From JANNGZ01 sp031404155 (GTDB lineage: Bacteria > Pseudomonadota > Gammaproteobacteria > Burkholderiales > Burkholderiaceae_C): 24,116 bases of DNA. The translations under genes were made by a program, and so were the position numbers. The stretch is from assembly GCA_031404155.1 (NCBI GenBank), contig JANNGZ010000031.1:1-24116 (forward strand), in the 5' to 3' direction. Shown one piece after another: positions 7,370 to 13,887 of the stretch; the stretch's first letter is position 1, and the number at the start of each line of letters is the position of its first letter. The notes below the pieces were generated by a model. That model did not search any database, was not told the origin of the DNA, and worked only from the letters and a program-made list of their open reading frames with translations.

Positions 7370-8614
7370 TCAATCGCTTTCCAGCGTGAACTGCATGACG
7401 TTGGTGTTGCCGGTGGCGAAGGCCGCTTCGCAGTAGCCGAGATAGAACTCCCAGATGCGCATGAAGCGGGCGTCGAAGCCGAGCGCACGAACCGCGGCGT
7501 CCTGCGCGTTGAAACGCTCGCGCCACAGCGCCAAGGTGCGGGCGTAGTCGGCGCCGAAGGCCAGCTCGTTCACCACGCGCAGGCCCGCGGCTTGCGCAGC
7601 GGCCACGAAGGCGCTGCGGCTGGGCAGCAGGCCGCCGGGGAAGATGTACTGCTGGATGAAATCGGTGGAGCGGACATAGCGCTCGAAGAGGTCGTCGCGG
7701 ATCGTGATCGTCTGGATGCAGGCGCGGCCGCCGGGCTTGAGGCAGCGGCGCACGGTGGCAAAAAACCCGGGCCAGTACTCGCGCCCGACCGCTTCGAACA
7801 TTTCGATCGAGACGACGGCGTCGTAAGGCGCGTGATCCGGCGCGTCGGCGATCTCGCGGTAGTCCTGCAAGCGCAGGTCGGCGTTGAGCTGCCGGCGCGC
7901 CAGCCGCTGCTGTGCATAGGCGAGCTGCTCGCTCGACAGCGTCACGCCGGTGACCTGTGCGCCGAACTCGGCCGCTGCCGTTTCAGCCAGCGCCCCCCAG
8001 CCGCAGCCGATTTCGAGCAGCCGCTGGCCGCGCTGCAAGCCGCATTCGGAAAGCGCCCGCCGCACCTTGGCATGTTGGCCCTCGGGCAGCGAACGCCGCG
8101 CGTCGCCCTCGAACAGCGCGCTCGAGTAGTTCATCGTCTCGTCGAGCCAGAGGCGATAGAAGGGGTTGCCGATGTCGTAGTGCGCGTGGATGTTCTTGCG
8201 GCTGCCGCTGCGGGAGTTGCGGTTGAACAGGTGCCGCGCGCGGTACAGCAGCGAGCCCCACCAGCTGCCGTAAACCGCCGCTTGCACCGCGTCGCGGTTG
8301 GCGATGAAAAGCTTGAGCAGGGCCACCAGGTCCGGCGTGCTCCAGTCGCCGGCGATATGGCTTTCGGCAAAGCCGATGTCGCCCGACTTCATCGCGGCGG
8401 CGCACACACCCCAGTTGTGCAGGCGCATCGCGGCCTTGGGTTCGCCGTCGACGCCGCTGCCGAAGTGCAGGTGCTGGCCGTCGGGTAGCTGCAGGTGCAG
8501 CGTGCCCACACGCAGCCGGCGCAGCAGCGCGAACGCCGCGCGTGCGCTGGCCGGCGCCGAGGCGGGGGCGTTGGCTTGGCCGCCCGAGGCGAAGGTGCTG
8601 GATCCGTGGGTCAT
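7370..8614 (-). CDS. Cyclopropane-fatty-acyl-phospholipid synthase-family methyltransferase
   Basis: A 414-residue SAM-dependent methyltransferase of the CFA synthase family, acting on unsaturated acyl chains of phospholipids at the inner membrane. An N-terminal lipid-binding region (about 30-130) precedes HYDIGNPFYRLWLD (145-158), the SAM-binding loop LLEIGCGWGALA (199-210), SIEMFEAVG (269-277) and FIQQYIFPGG (319-328). The family's FEHVG is FEAVG here. That form is, from memory, usual in the branch that methylates a double-bond carbon to give methyl-branched or furan-precursor fatty acids rather than closing a cyclopropane ring; product choice is inference. The start sits one base after the DUF1365 stop. 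An open upstream extension inside DUF1365 is rejected. Confidence 0.93.
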   Translation of the reverse strand: MTHGSSTFASGGQANAPASAPASARAAFALLRRLRVGTLHLQLPDGQHLHFGSGVDGEPKAAMRLHNWGVCAAAMKSGDIGFAESHIAGDWSTPDLVALLKLFIANRDAVQAAVYGSWWGSLLYRARHLFNRNSRSGSRKNIHAHYDIGNPFYRLWLDETMNYSSALFEGDARRSLPEGQHAKVRRALSECGLQRGQRLLEIGCGWGALAETAAAEFGAQVTGVTLSSEQLAYAQQRLARRQLNADLRLQDYREIADAPDHAPYDAVVSIEMFEAVGREYWPGFFATVRRCLKPGGRACIQTITIRDDLFERYVRSTDFIQQYIFPGGLLPSRSAFVAAAQAAGLRVVNELAFGADYARTLALWRERFNAQDAAVRALGFDARFMRIWEFYLGYCEAAFATGNTNVMQFTLESD

Positions 8615-8615
8615 T

Positions 8616-9470
8616 TCAGCGGGTAACGAAGCTGCGTGGCGCAGCGGGCTTGCGGAAGAAGGGCACACGCTTGGCCCACAGGCGCAGCGCATGCCAGCGG
8701 ATGCGGGCGACAACACCGAGCGTCATCAGCGGCAGGCCGAAAAACGCGCGGCGAATGCGGCCTGCGGTCAGCGGTGCCAGCGTGCCGGCGATGCTGGTCA
8801 GGAGCAGTGGGCCGGCGCTGTCGTGGTGTTCGATGCGCGCTACGAGGCGGGGCCCGGCAGCGCCGCCGTCGGGGCCGGCGAAGCCGCCGCGTGCGCCGCC
8901 GTCGCACCCGGCGCGTGGGGCCGGGCCGCTGCGCAGGAAACGAAACCGGTAGTCGCCGCCGACGGCGCAGAACGGCGAAACATGGAAGACCTTGCGTGCG
9001 CGCTGTTCCTGCCCCCAGGCCAGGCCCGCGCCGGCGAGCAGGTAGCAGTGGCGTTCGCCGAAGGTGTTGTTGACCTCCACCACCACGGCTGCGAGCGTGG
9101 TGTCGGCACGCTGGCAGAACCAGAAGCTCACCGGCTTGAAGGTGTGGCCCAGCACACGCGGATAGCAGTGCAGCCACACCTCGCCGTCGGCGTCGCCGAT
9201 GCCCTCGGTTTGCAGCAGCTCTTCGAGCCAGGCCAGGCAGTCGCCGCGGCCGTCGCCATGGTCGCGGTCATGAAAGGAGAGCCAGCCGAATCGGTTGCGC
9301 TGGAGGCTCGGCTCGGCACGCACCCGCAGCGCGCGCATCGGCAACATCAGGAAGTAGGTCGGCACCTCGAAGTGGTGGGGCGCGGGGCGCAGGCGCGCAT
9401 GGCGCACCTGGCCGATGCCGAGCATCGCAACCGGGGCGTGCGGCGCCGGGGCGTGCGGCTCAAGCGGCAT
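8616..9470 (-). CDS. DUF1365 family protein
   Basis: A 284-residue protein with the DUF1365 hallmark around residues 100-119 (YPRVLGHTFKPVSFWFC) and the following VVEVNNTFGERHCY (131-143). Family members almost always stand between a flavin amine oxidase-like gene and a CFA-like methyltransferase, as here, and belong to lipid-modification and singlet-oxygen response sets; the biochemical reaction is not settled to my knowledge. The start overlaps the upstream stop by 11 nt; the ATG at 9425 would also keep the conserved start region MLGIGQVRHARLRP. Residues about 182-207 form a glycine-rich insertion (CDGGARGGFAGPDGG) that looks lineage-specific. Confidence 0.92.
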   Translation of the reverse strand: MPLEPHAPAPHAPVAMLGIGQVRHARLRPAPHHFEVPTYFLMLPMRALRVRAEPSLQRNRFGWLSFHDRDHGDGRGDCLAWLEELLQTEGIGDADGEVWLHCYPRVLGHTFKPVSFWFCQRADTTLAAVVVEVNNTFGERHCYLLAGAGLAWGQEQRARKVFHVSPFCAVGGDYRFRFLRSGPAPRAGCDGGARGGFAGPDGGAAGPRLVARIEHHDSAGPLLLTSIAGTLAPLTAGRIRRAFFGLPLMTLGVVARIRWHALRLWAKRVPFFRKPAAPRSFVTR

Positions 9471-10779
9471 TGCGTGCCTCAGCTTGGCTGGCGTGTTCGC
9501 GCAGCGCCTGCACCAGCGCCAGCCCCGATTTCAGGCCGTCTTCATGAAAGCCGTAGCCGGTCCAGGCACCGCAGAACCAGGTGTGCGCGCGGCCTTGCAA
9601 TTCGGGCAGGCGGGCTTGGGCGTCGATCGCGGCCTGGTCGAACACCGGGTGGGCGTAGTTGAACTCGGCGTGCACACAGTCCTCGCGCGGCGCCCGTGCC
9701 GGGTTCAGCGAGACGATCACCGGCCGGGTCCACGGCAGCGGTTGCAGGCGGTTGAGCAGGTAGTGCAGGCAGACCGCTGCGCTTTCGGCTGCGCCCCGGG
9801 CCTGGCCATCGGCGCGCTCGTAATTCCACGCCGCCCAGGCGCGTTTGCGCGCGGGCAGCAAGCGGGTGTCGGTGTGCAGCACCGCGCGGTTGGGCTGGTA
9901 GCGGACCGCGCCGAGCAACTCGCGCTCGGCGGGGCTAGCGTCGGCGAGCAGGGCCAGGCTCTGGTCGCTGTGGCAGGCCAGCACCACGTCGTCGAAACGC
10001 TCGCTGCCAGCGTCGGTTTGCACCACCACGCCCGCCTCGCCGCTGGCCGCCGGCAGGCGGCGCACAGAGCGCACCGGGGTGTTGAGCCGGGCGTCGGTCA
10101 CCGGGCGCAGCATCTGGTTCACATACTGCCGCGCACCGCCGGGTACCGTGAACCAGCGCGGCCGGTTCGTCAATTGAAGCAGGCCATGGTTGTGGCAGAA
10201 GCGGACCAGGGCGGCGAGCGGAAAGCGCAGCATCTGGTCGGTCGGGCAGGACCAGATGCAACCGAGCATCGGCAGCAGGTACCAGTGACGAAAGGTGTCG
10301 CTGAACGCGTGGCGGCGCAGGAAGTCGCCGATCGGTTCCTGCAATCCACCGTCGCCATCTTCAGCCCTCTGTTCGGCCAACGCGTTGGCGATGCGATTGA
10401 AGCGGCGCAGGTCCGCCAGCATCGCCCAGAAGCGCGGGCGCAGCAGGTTGCCCCGCTGCGCGAACAGGGCGTTCAGGTTCGTGCCGCTCCACTCGATGCG
10501 GTCCTCACGGGCTTGCACCGAGAACGACATCTCCGACGCTGCGACCGCAATACCGAGTTCGCCGAAGAGGCGAATCAGATTTGGGTAGGTGCGCTCGTTG
10601 AAGACCAGGAAGCCGGTGTCGACACCGTGCACGATGCCGTCGAGTTCCAGGTCCACCGTGTGGGTGTGACCGCCAAACCAGGCCCCCGCTTCGAACAGGG
10701 TCACCCGCCGCTCGCCGGCCAGCGCATGCGCCACCGACAAACCCGAGATGCCGGACCCGACCACCGCGAGGCTGCGCAT
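9460..10779 (-). CDS. FAD-dependent amine oxidase-like protein, first gene of the lipid operon
   Basis: A 439-residue flavoprotein with a Rossmann dinucleotide-binding motif at the very N terminus (VVGSGISGLSVAHAL, GxGxxG at 8-13), the ribose-binding glutamate E30 and GGHTHTVDL just after. The C terminus has the flavin-contact block typical of amine oxidase/phytoene-desaturase-like proteins (TWFCGAWTGYGFHEDGLKSG). Family members associated with DUF1365 and CFA-like enzymes are often annotated as cyclopropane-fatty-acid-linked or NAD(P)-binding oxidoreductases. An oxidation of a modified acyl chain is the natural guess, not shown by sequence. It heads the eight-gene minus-strand operon, with a weak G-rich Shine-Dalgarno and a terminator-like hairpin just upstream. 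Confidence 0.93.
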   Translation of the reverse strand: MRSLAVVGSGISGLSVAHALAGERRVTLFEAGAWFGGHTHTVDLELDGIVHGVDTGFLVFNERTYPNLIRLFGELGIAVAASEMSFSVQAREDRIEWSGTNLNALFAQRGNLLRPRFWAMLADLRRFNRIANALAEQRAEDGDGGLQEPIGDFLRRHAFSDTFRHWYLLPMLGCIWSCPTDQMLRFPLAALVRFCHNHGLLQLTNRPRWFTVPGGARQYVNQMLRPVTDARLNTPVRSVRRLPAASGEAGVVVQTDAGSERFDDVVLACHSDQSLALLADASPAERELLGAVRYQPNRAVLHTDTRLLPARKRAWAAWNYERADGQARGAAESAAVCLHYLLNRLQPLPWTRPVIVSLNPARAPREDCVHAEFNYAHPVFDQAAIDAQARLPELQGRAHTWFCGAWTGYGFHEDGLKSGLALVQALREHASQAEARNAA

Positions 10780-10800
10780 CGCTCAGCCCCGCCCCGCGCC

Positions 10801-10836
10801 CAAACGAAAAGGGGCACCACGGGTAGTGGTGCCCCT
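10801..10836 (-). terminator. Terminator-like hairpin in the operon leader
   Basis: On the minus strand an 11-bp perfect stem (AGGGGCACCAC at 10810-10820 against GTGGTGCCCCT at 10826-10836, 5-nt loop) is followed by TTTTCGTTTG. That is the form of an intrinsic terminator. It ends about 21 nt before the ATG of the first operon gene, so it would stop transcripts before the operon rather than after a known gene. Either it is an attenuator or it ends an unrecognised small RNA. Confidence 0.65.
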
Positions 10837-11099
10837 GAGCGATAAGGTTGCTGCGCAGCGCCCCCGGGCGAAGGAGGGAGGGAGGGAGGAGGAGGAGAAC
10901 CGCCCCGGGATTGCAGCCAGTGGAACTGGAAGGCTGCGCAGCAAAAAACTGGACCGCCTCGCGGCCCGCCCATCGGCTGGTGCGGTTGCTTGCGGCTTCG
11001 GCAGGTCTGACCTTGCCGTGGCGGCCGAGTTCCATGAATCCCGCTGCGAGGTCGTTCGATATTGCAACGCGAGTTCCAGCGCCCGCCGGGGCAGCACCC

Positions 11100-11117
11100 G
11101 GGGCCCCGCGGGGCCCC
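11100..11117. repeat. Perfect 18-bp GC palindrome
   Basis: GGGGCCCCGCGGGGCCCC reads the same on both strands. It lies about 140 bp upstream of the regulator start and inside the putative operon leader. It could be a binding site or an RNA stem; in GC-rich DNA chance is also possible. Confidence 0.35.
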
Positions 11118-11193
11118 GGTTGGGCATGGCCTCGGGCATCGCCGCCTTCAGTTTGTCCTGATCAAATACAGCGCTGTGGTTCATAATAGGCGG

Positions 11194-11223
11194 AATCTAG
11201 CAGAACATCCGTATGTTTGTCTT
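11194..11223 (-). promoter_or_regulatory. Candidate promoter of the lipid operon
   Basis: The minus strand reads AAGACA, an 18-bp spacer, then TAGATT, a weak sigma-70-like pair. The -35 end overlaps the inverted repeat at 11217-11229, as expected for repression by the adjacent MerR regulator. Transcription from here would give a leader of about 400 nt. A recognition by an alternative (ECF) sigma factor cannot be excluded. Confidence 0.3.
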
Positions 11224-11229
11224 GGACAA
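11217..11229. promoter_or_regulatory. Candidate operator of the MerR/B12 photoreceptor
   Basis: TTGTC TTG GACAA is a perfect 5-bp inverted repeat centred 31 bp upstream of the regulator ATG. Two tandem half-site-like units TTnnACAA occur at 11222-11229 and 11232-11239, 10 bp apart. CarH-type repressors bind tandem AT-rich half-sites containing ACA and overlapping promoters, so the location fits autoregulation and control of the divergent operon. The match to the published CarH half-site is partial. Confidence 0.4.
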
Positions 11230-11253
11230 TATTCAACAACCCTTTTTCCAAGC

Positions 11254-12201
11254 ATGAGCGCCGTCGCCCCGTCCGCCCGACCGATCAGCCTCTCGATCTC
11301 CGCCGTCGAGCGCGACACCGGGCTGAGCAAGGACACCTTGAGGGTGTGGGAACGGCGTTACGGCTTCCCGACGCCCGAGCGCGACCTGCTCGGCGAGCGC
11401 CTGTACCCGTTCAGCCAGGTCGAAAGGCTGCGCATCGTCAAGCGGCTGATGGACGCCGGCCACCGGCCCGGCCGCGTGGTGGCGATGCCGCTGGTGGACT
11501 TGCAGCGCCTGGCTGGCGCGAGCAACCTGCCGTTGTTGCGCGCGAGCGCATCGGCTGCGCCGGGTGTGTCGGATGAACTCGAGGGCTATCTGGCGCTGCT
11601 GCTGTCTCACGATGTCGAAGGCCTTCGTCGCCAGTGGACCCGGGCGCTCGCGCACATGGGCTTGCAAAGCTTTGTGGTGGATTTGGTCGGCCCGCTCAAT
11701 ACGCGGGTGGGCGATGCCTGGATGCGCGGCGAAGTGCAGGTGTTCGAGGAACACCTGTACACCGAGCTCTTGCAGGTGGTGCTGCGGCAGGCGCTCGGCG
11801 GCCTCGGCGACGCCGGCGCACCTGGCCGGCCCAGGGTGCTGCTGACCACGTTCCCCGGCGAGCCGCATGGCCTGGGCCTGTTGATGGCGCAGGCCCTGTT
11901 CGCGCTCGAGGGTTGCGCCTGCATCTCGCTCGGTGTGCAGACGCCGGTGCTCGACACGGTGCTCGCGGCGCGGGCGCTGCAAAGCGACCTGGTGGCCCTG
12001 AGCTTCACCGCCTGCCTGAAGGCCAATCTCATCGTCGACGGCCTGACCGAGTTGCGCGCGAAGCTGCCGAGCGCGGTGGCGCTTTGGGTCGGCGGCAGCG
12101 CGCCGGTGCTGCGCAAACGCCCGATCGACGGCGTGACCGTGGTCGACGGCCTGGCACAAATCGCGCCGCGCCTGGCGTCGTGGCGCGAGACGCCGCGCTG
12201 A
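11254..12201 (+). CDS. litR: MerR-type regulator with B12-binding photoreceptor domain (LitR/CarH family)
   Basis: A 315-residue transcription factor. Residues 11-80 form a MerR winged helix (ISLSISAVERDTGLSKDTLRVWERRYGFP). A four-helix cap (about 105-185) carries W-x9-EH, with W156, E166 and H167, which in CarH packs against the upper face of adenosylcobalamin. A Rossmann-type B12 domain (about 194-312) carries ExHxxG (E203, H205, G208), whose histidine binds cobalt, then LSFTACL and VGGSAPV. In this family the dark adenosylcobalamin form is a DNA-binding tetramer and light breaks it apart. The start was chosen because the MerR fold begins just after it; upstream codons are not family-like. 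There is no Shine-Dalgarno. The symbol follows Gram-negative usage. Confidence 0.92.
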   Translation: MSAVAPSARPISLSISAVERDTGLSKDTLRVWERRYGFPTPERDLLGERLYPFSQVERLRIVKRLMDAGHRPGRVVAMPLVDLQRLAGASNLPLLRASASAAPGVSDELEGYLALLLSHDVEGLRRQWTRALAHMGLQSFVVDLVGPLNTRVGDAWMRGEVQVFEEHLYTELLQVVLRQALGGLGDAGAPGRPRVLLTTFPGEPHGLGLLMAQALFALEGCACISLGVQTPVLDTVLAARALQSDLVALSFTACLKANLIVDGLTELRAKLPSAVALWVGGSAPVLRKRPIDGVTVVDGLAQIAPRLASWRETPR

Positions 12202-12299
12202 GCGCGGTACCGTCACGCCAACGGCGTACCCTGCGCACCCAACGCCAGCCCGGCGCCTAGAATCGTCCGCTCTCGCCAAGCACCCGCCAAGGACCCACC

Positions 12300-13169
12300 A
12301 TGCTTTACCCCGAACTGTTCCGGCAACTCGAAGCCGTGCGCTGGAACATGGAACGCGACATTCCCTGGGACAGCTTCGACGCCACGCGGCTCAGCGACGA
12401 GCAGGCGCAGACGATCAAGATGAACGCGATCACCGAGTGGGCGGCGCTGCCGGCCACCGAAATGTTCCTGCGCGACAACCAGGACGACAGCGACTTCTCC
12501 GCCTTCATGAGCGTGTGGTTCTTCGAGGAGCAGAAACATTCGCTGGTACTGATGGAGTACCTGCGCCGCTTCCGTCCCGAGTTGGTGCCCAGCGAAGAAG
12601 AGCTGCACGAAGTGCGCTTCGAGTTCGACCCCGCGCCGGCCCTGGAGACGCTGATGCTGCATTTCTGCGGCGAGATCCGGCTGAACCACTGGTACCGGCG
12701 CGCCGCCGAGTGGCACTCCGAGCCGGTGATCAAGGCAATTTACGAAACGCTTGCGCGCGACGAAGCACGCCATGGCGGCGCCTACCTGCGCTACATGAAA
12801 CGTGCGATGGTGAAGTTCGGCGACGAGGCCCGCGCCGCCTTCGCCAAGGTCGGCGTGCTGATGGCCAGCGCGCGCCGTACTGCGCAGGCGCTGCACCCAA
12901 CGAATCTGCATGTCAGCGTCAAACTGTTCCCGCGCGATACGGTCCAAAGCCGGGTGCCCGACCCGAAGTGGCTCGAGGCCTGGCTGGACACGCAGATCCA
13001 GTTCGACGCGGTGTGGGAGGGCAAGGTGGTCGAGCGCATCCTGCACAACCTTTCGCTGCTGATGGAGCGCAGCTTCAAGAGCGTGCAGGAACTCAACCGC
13101 TACCGCAAGGAACTCACGCTCAAGCTGGCCGCCGCTGCCAAGCTCTCCGGCGGGCCACAGCCGGCTTGA
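12300..13169 (+). CDS. Ferritin-like diiron protein resembling acyl-ACP desaturases
   Basis: A 289-residue all-helical protein with six diiron ligands in order: E46 (ITEWAALPATE), E77 and H80 in EEQKH, E125 (CGEIRLNHWY), E155 and H158 in DEARH. The paired EExxH and DExxH motifs and their spacings (31, 48 and 30 residues between the glutamates) resemble soluble acyl-ACP desaturases such as the plant stearoyl enzyme, whose sites read EENRH and DEKRH. I infer an O2-dependent desaturase or oxygenase acting on acyl chains; an N-oxygenase of the same superfamily is the main alternative. It follows the photoreceptor gene by 98 bp on the same strand, with a weak TAGAAT box in the gap, so it may be co-transcribed or separately controlled. 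Confidence 0.85.
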   Translation: MLYPELFRQLEAVRWNMERDIPWDSFDATRLSDEQAQTIKMNAITEWAALPATEMFLRDNQDDSDFSAFMSVWFFEEQKHSLVLMEYLRRFRPELVPSEEELHEVRFEFDPAPALETLMLHFCGEIRLNHWYRRAAEWHSEPVIKAIYETLARDEARHGGAYLRYMKRAMVKFGDEARAAFAKVGVLMASARRTAQALHPTNLHVSVKLFPRDTVQSRVPDPKWLEAWLDTQIQFDAVWEGKVVERILHNLSLLMERSFKSVQELNRYRKELTLKLAAAAKLSGGPQPA

Positions 13170-13204
13170 TCTGCCGGGTCAGCAGGCCGACTCGCTGAAC
13201 CGCG

Positions 13205-13861
13205 TCAGCCGGCCTTGGCCGCCAAGCGCTCCTGCTCCAGCTTGCGGTCGGCGTCCACCCGCTGCGCGCTCGGGCGTGGCGCGACCACCTTGGCATAGAC
13301 CTTCCAGTCAATGCCGGCCGCCAGCACCAGGTCCTCGCCGATGACGAGGCGGCTGGCCAGCCCGGCCAGCGGCAGGCTCACATAGGCCGAGCAGTCGGCC
13401 TGCGTGAACTCGGCACCGGCCACATAGGGATCGAAGCGCGCCAGGCCCTTCAGCGCCGCGAGATTGCGGCGCAGCTGCTTGCCCACACGCTCCTTGGTGC
13501 TGTCGCTCAGCGTGCCGCCGAAGAACGCCTGCCGGTACAGCTCGCGCGCCACCAGCTCCACATGCAGGTCGATGTAGGTCGACAGCTCGCGCACCTTGGC
13601 GCGGGCCCAGGGGTCGGCGGGCAGGAGCGCCGGCTCGGGCTGCAGCGCTTCGAGGTAGTCGACGATCGCCTGGCTTTCGCTCAAGGCGCCCTGCGGGGTG
13701 CGGATGAAGGGCACCTTGCCCAGCGGCGACGCGGCATAGAAGGCCTCGTCGGCGTCCTTCGGGTGCACCCGGTTCTCGGTGAAGGGAATGCCCTTTTCGA
13801 GCAGCACCAGCTTGACCTTGTTGTAGTAGTTCGAGATGCAGAAACCGTTGAGTTCGATCAT
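13205..13861 (-). CDS. Glutathione S-transferase family protein
   Basis: A 218-residue cytoplasmic protein with the two GST domains. The thioredoxin-like N-terminal domain has the likely active-site region SNYYNKVKLVLLEKG (10-24), PLGKVPFI with the cis-proline (about 46-53) and the glutathione-binding LSESQAIVDYLE (about 60-71). The helical C-terminal domain follows from about 85 and ends in a charged helix (RVDADRKLEQERLAAKAG). Glutathione conjugation or peroxide reduction is the family role; the substrate is unknown. It is the last gene of the minus-strand glnE run, 26 nt after the EamA gene, and converges with the diiron gene 35 bp away. Confidence 0.93.
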   Translation of the reverse strand: MIELNGFCISNYYNKVKLVLLEKGIPFTENRVHPKDADEAFYAASPLGKVPFIRTPQGALSESQAIVDYLEALQPEPALLPADPWARAKVRELSTYIDLHVELVARELYRQAFFGGTLSDSTKERVGKQLRRNLAALKGLARFDPYVAGAEFTQADCSAYVSLPLAGLASRLVIGEDLVLAAGIDWKVYAKVVAPRPSAQRVDADRKLEQERLAAKAG

Positions 13862-13887
13862 GGCTTGGGGCCTTCAATGCGGCAGGT

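Larger units (their letters stand above)
10780..11253. promoter_or_regulatory. Divergent control region between lipid operon and B12 photoreceptor gene, 474 bp
   Basis: No convincing coding gene is seen. From left to right it holds: a terminator-like hairpin with U-tract on the minus strand (10801-10836); an all-purine plus-strand tract with three GGG runs (10870-10899), which makes the minus-strand transcript C-rich and G-poor; arms GCAGCC/GGCTGC (10912-10917/10932-10937); an 18-bp perfect palindrome (11100-11117); and, next to the regulator gene, an AT-richer stretch (11182-11245) with the probable operator and promoters. A 133-codon frame on the minus strand ends 3 nt before the oxidase start, but it has no ribosome-binding site and non-coding-like composition in its second half. 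Confidence 0.7.

Noticed and set aside
11062..11253. A 64-residue upstream extension of the photoreceptor frame.
   Set aside because: It would cover the operator/promoter block, and the MerR domain begins just after the ATG at 11254.
10780..11253. A cobalamin riboswitch was considered because the regulator uses B12.
   Set aside because: I could not find a B12-box-like conserved segment or the expected multi-stem core on either strand.
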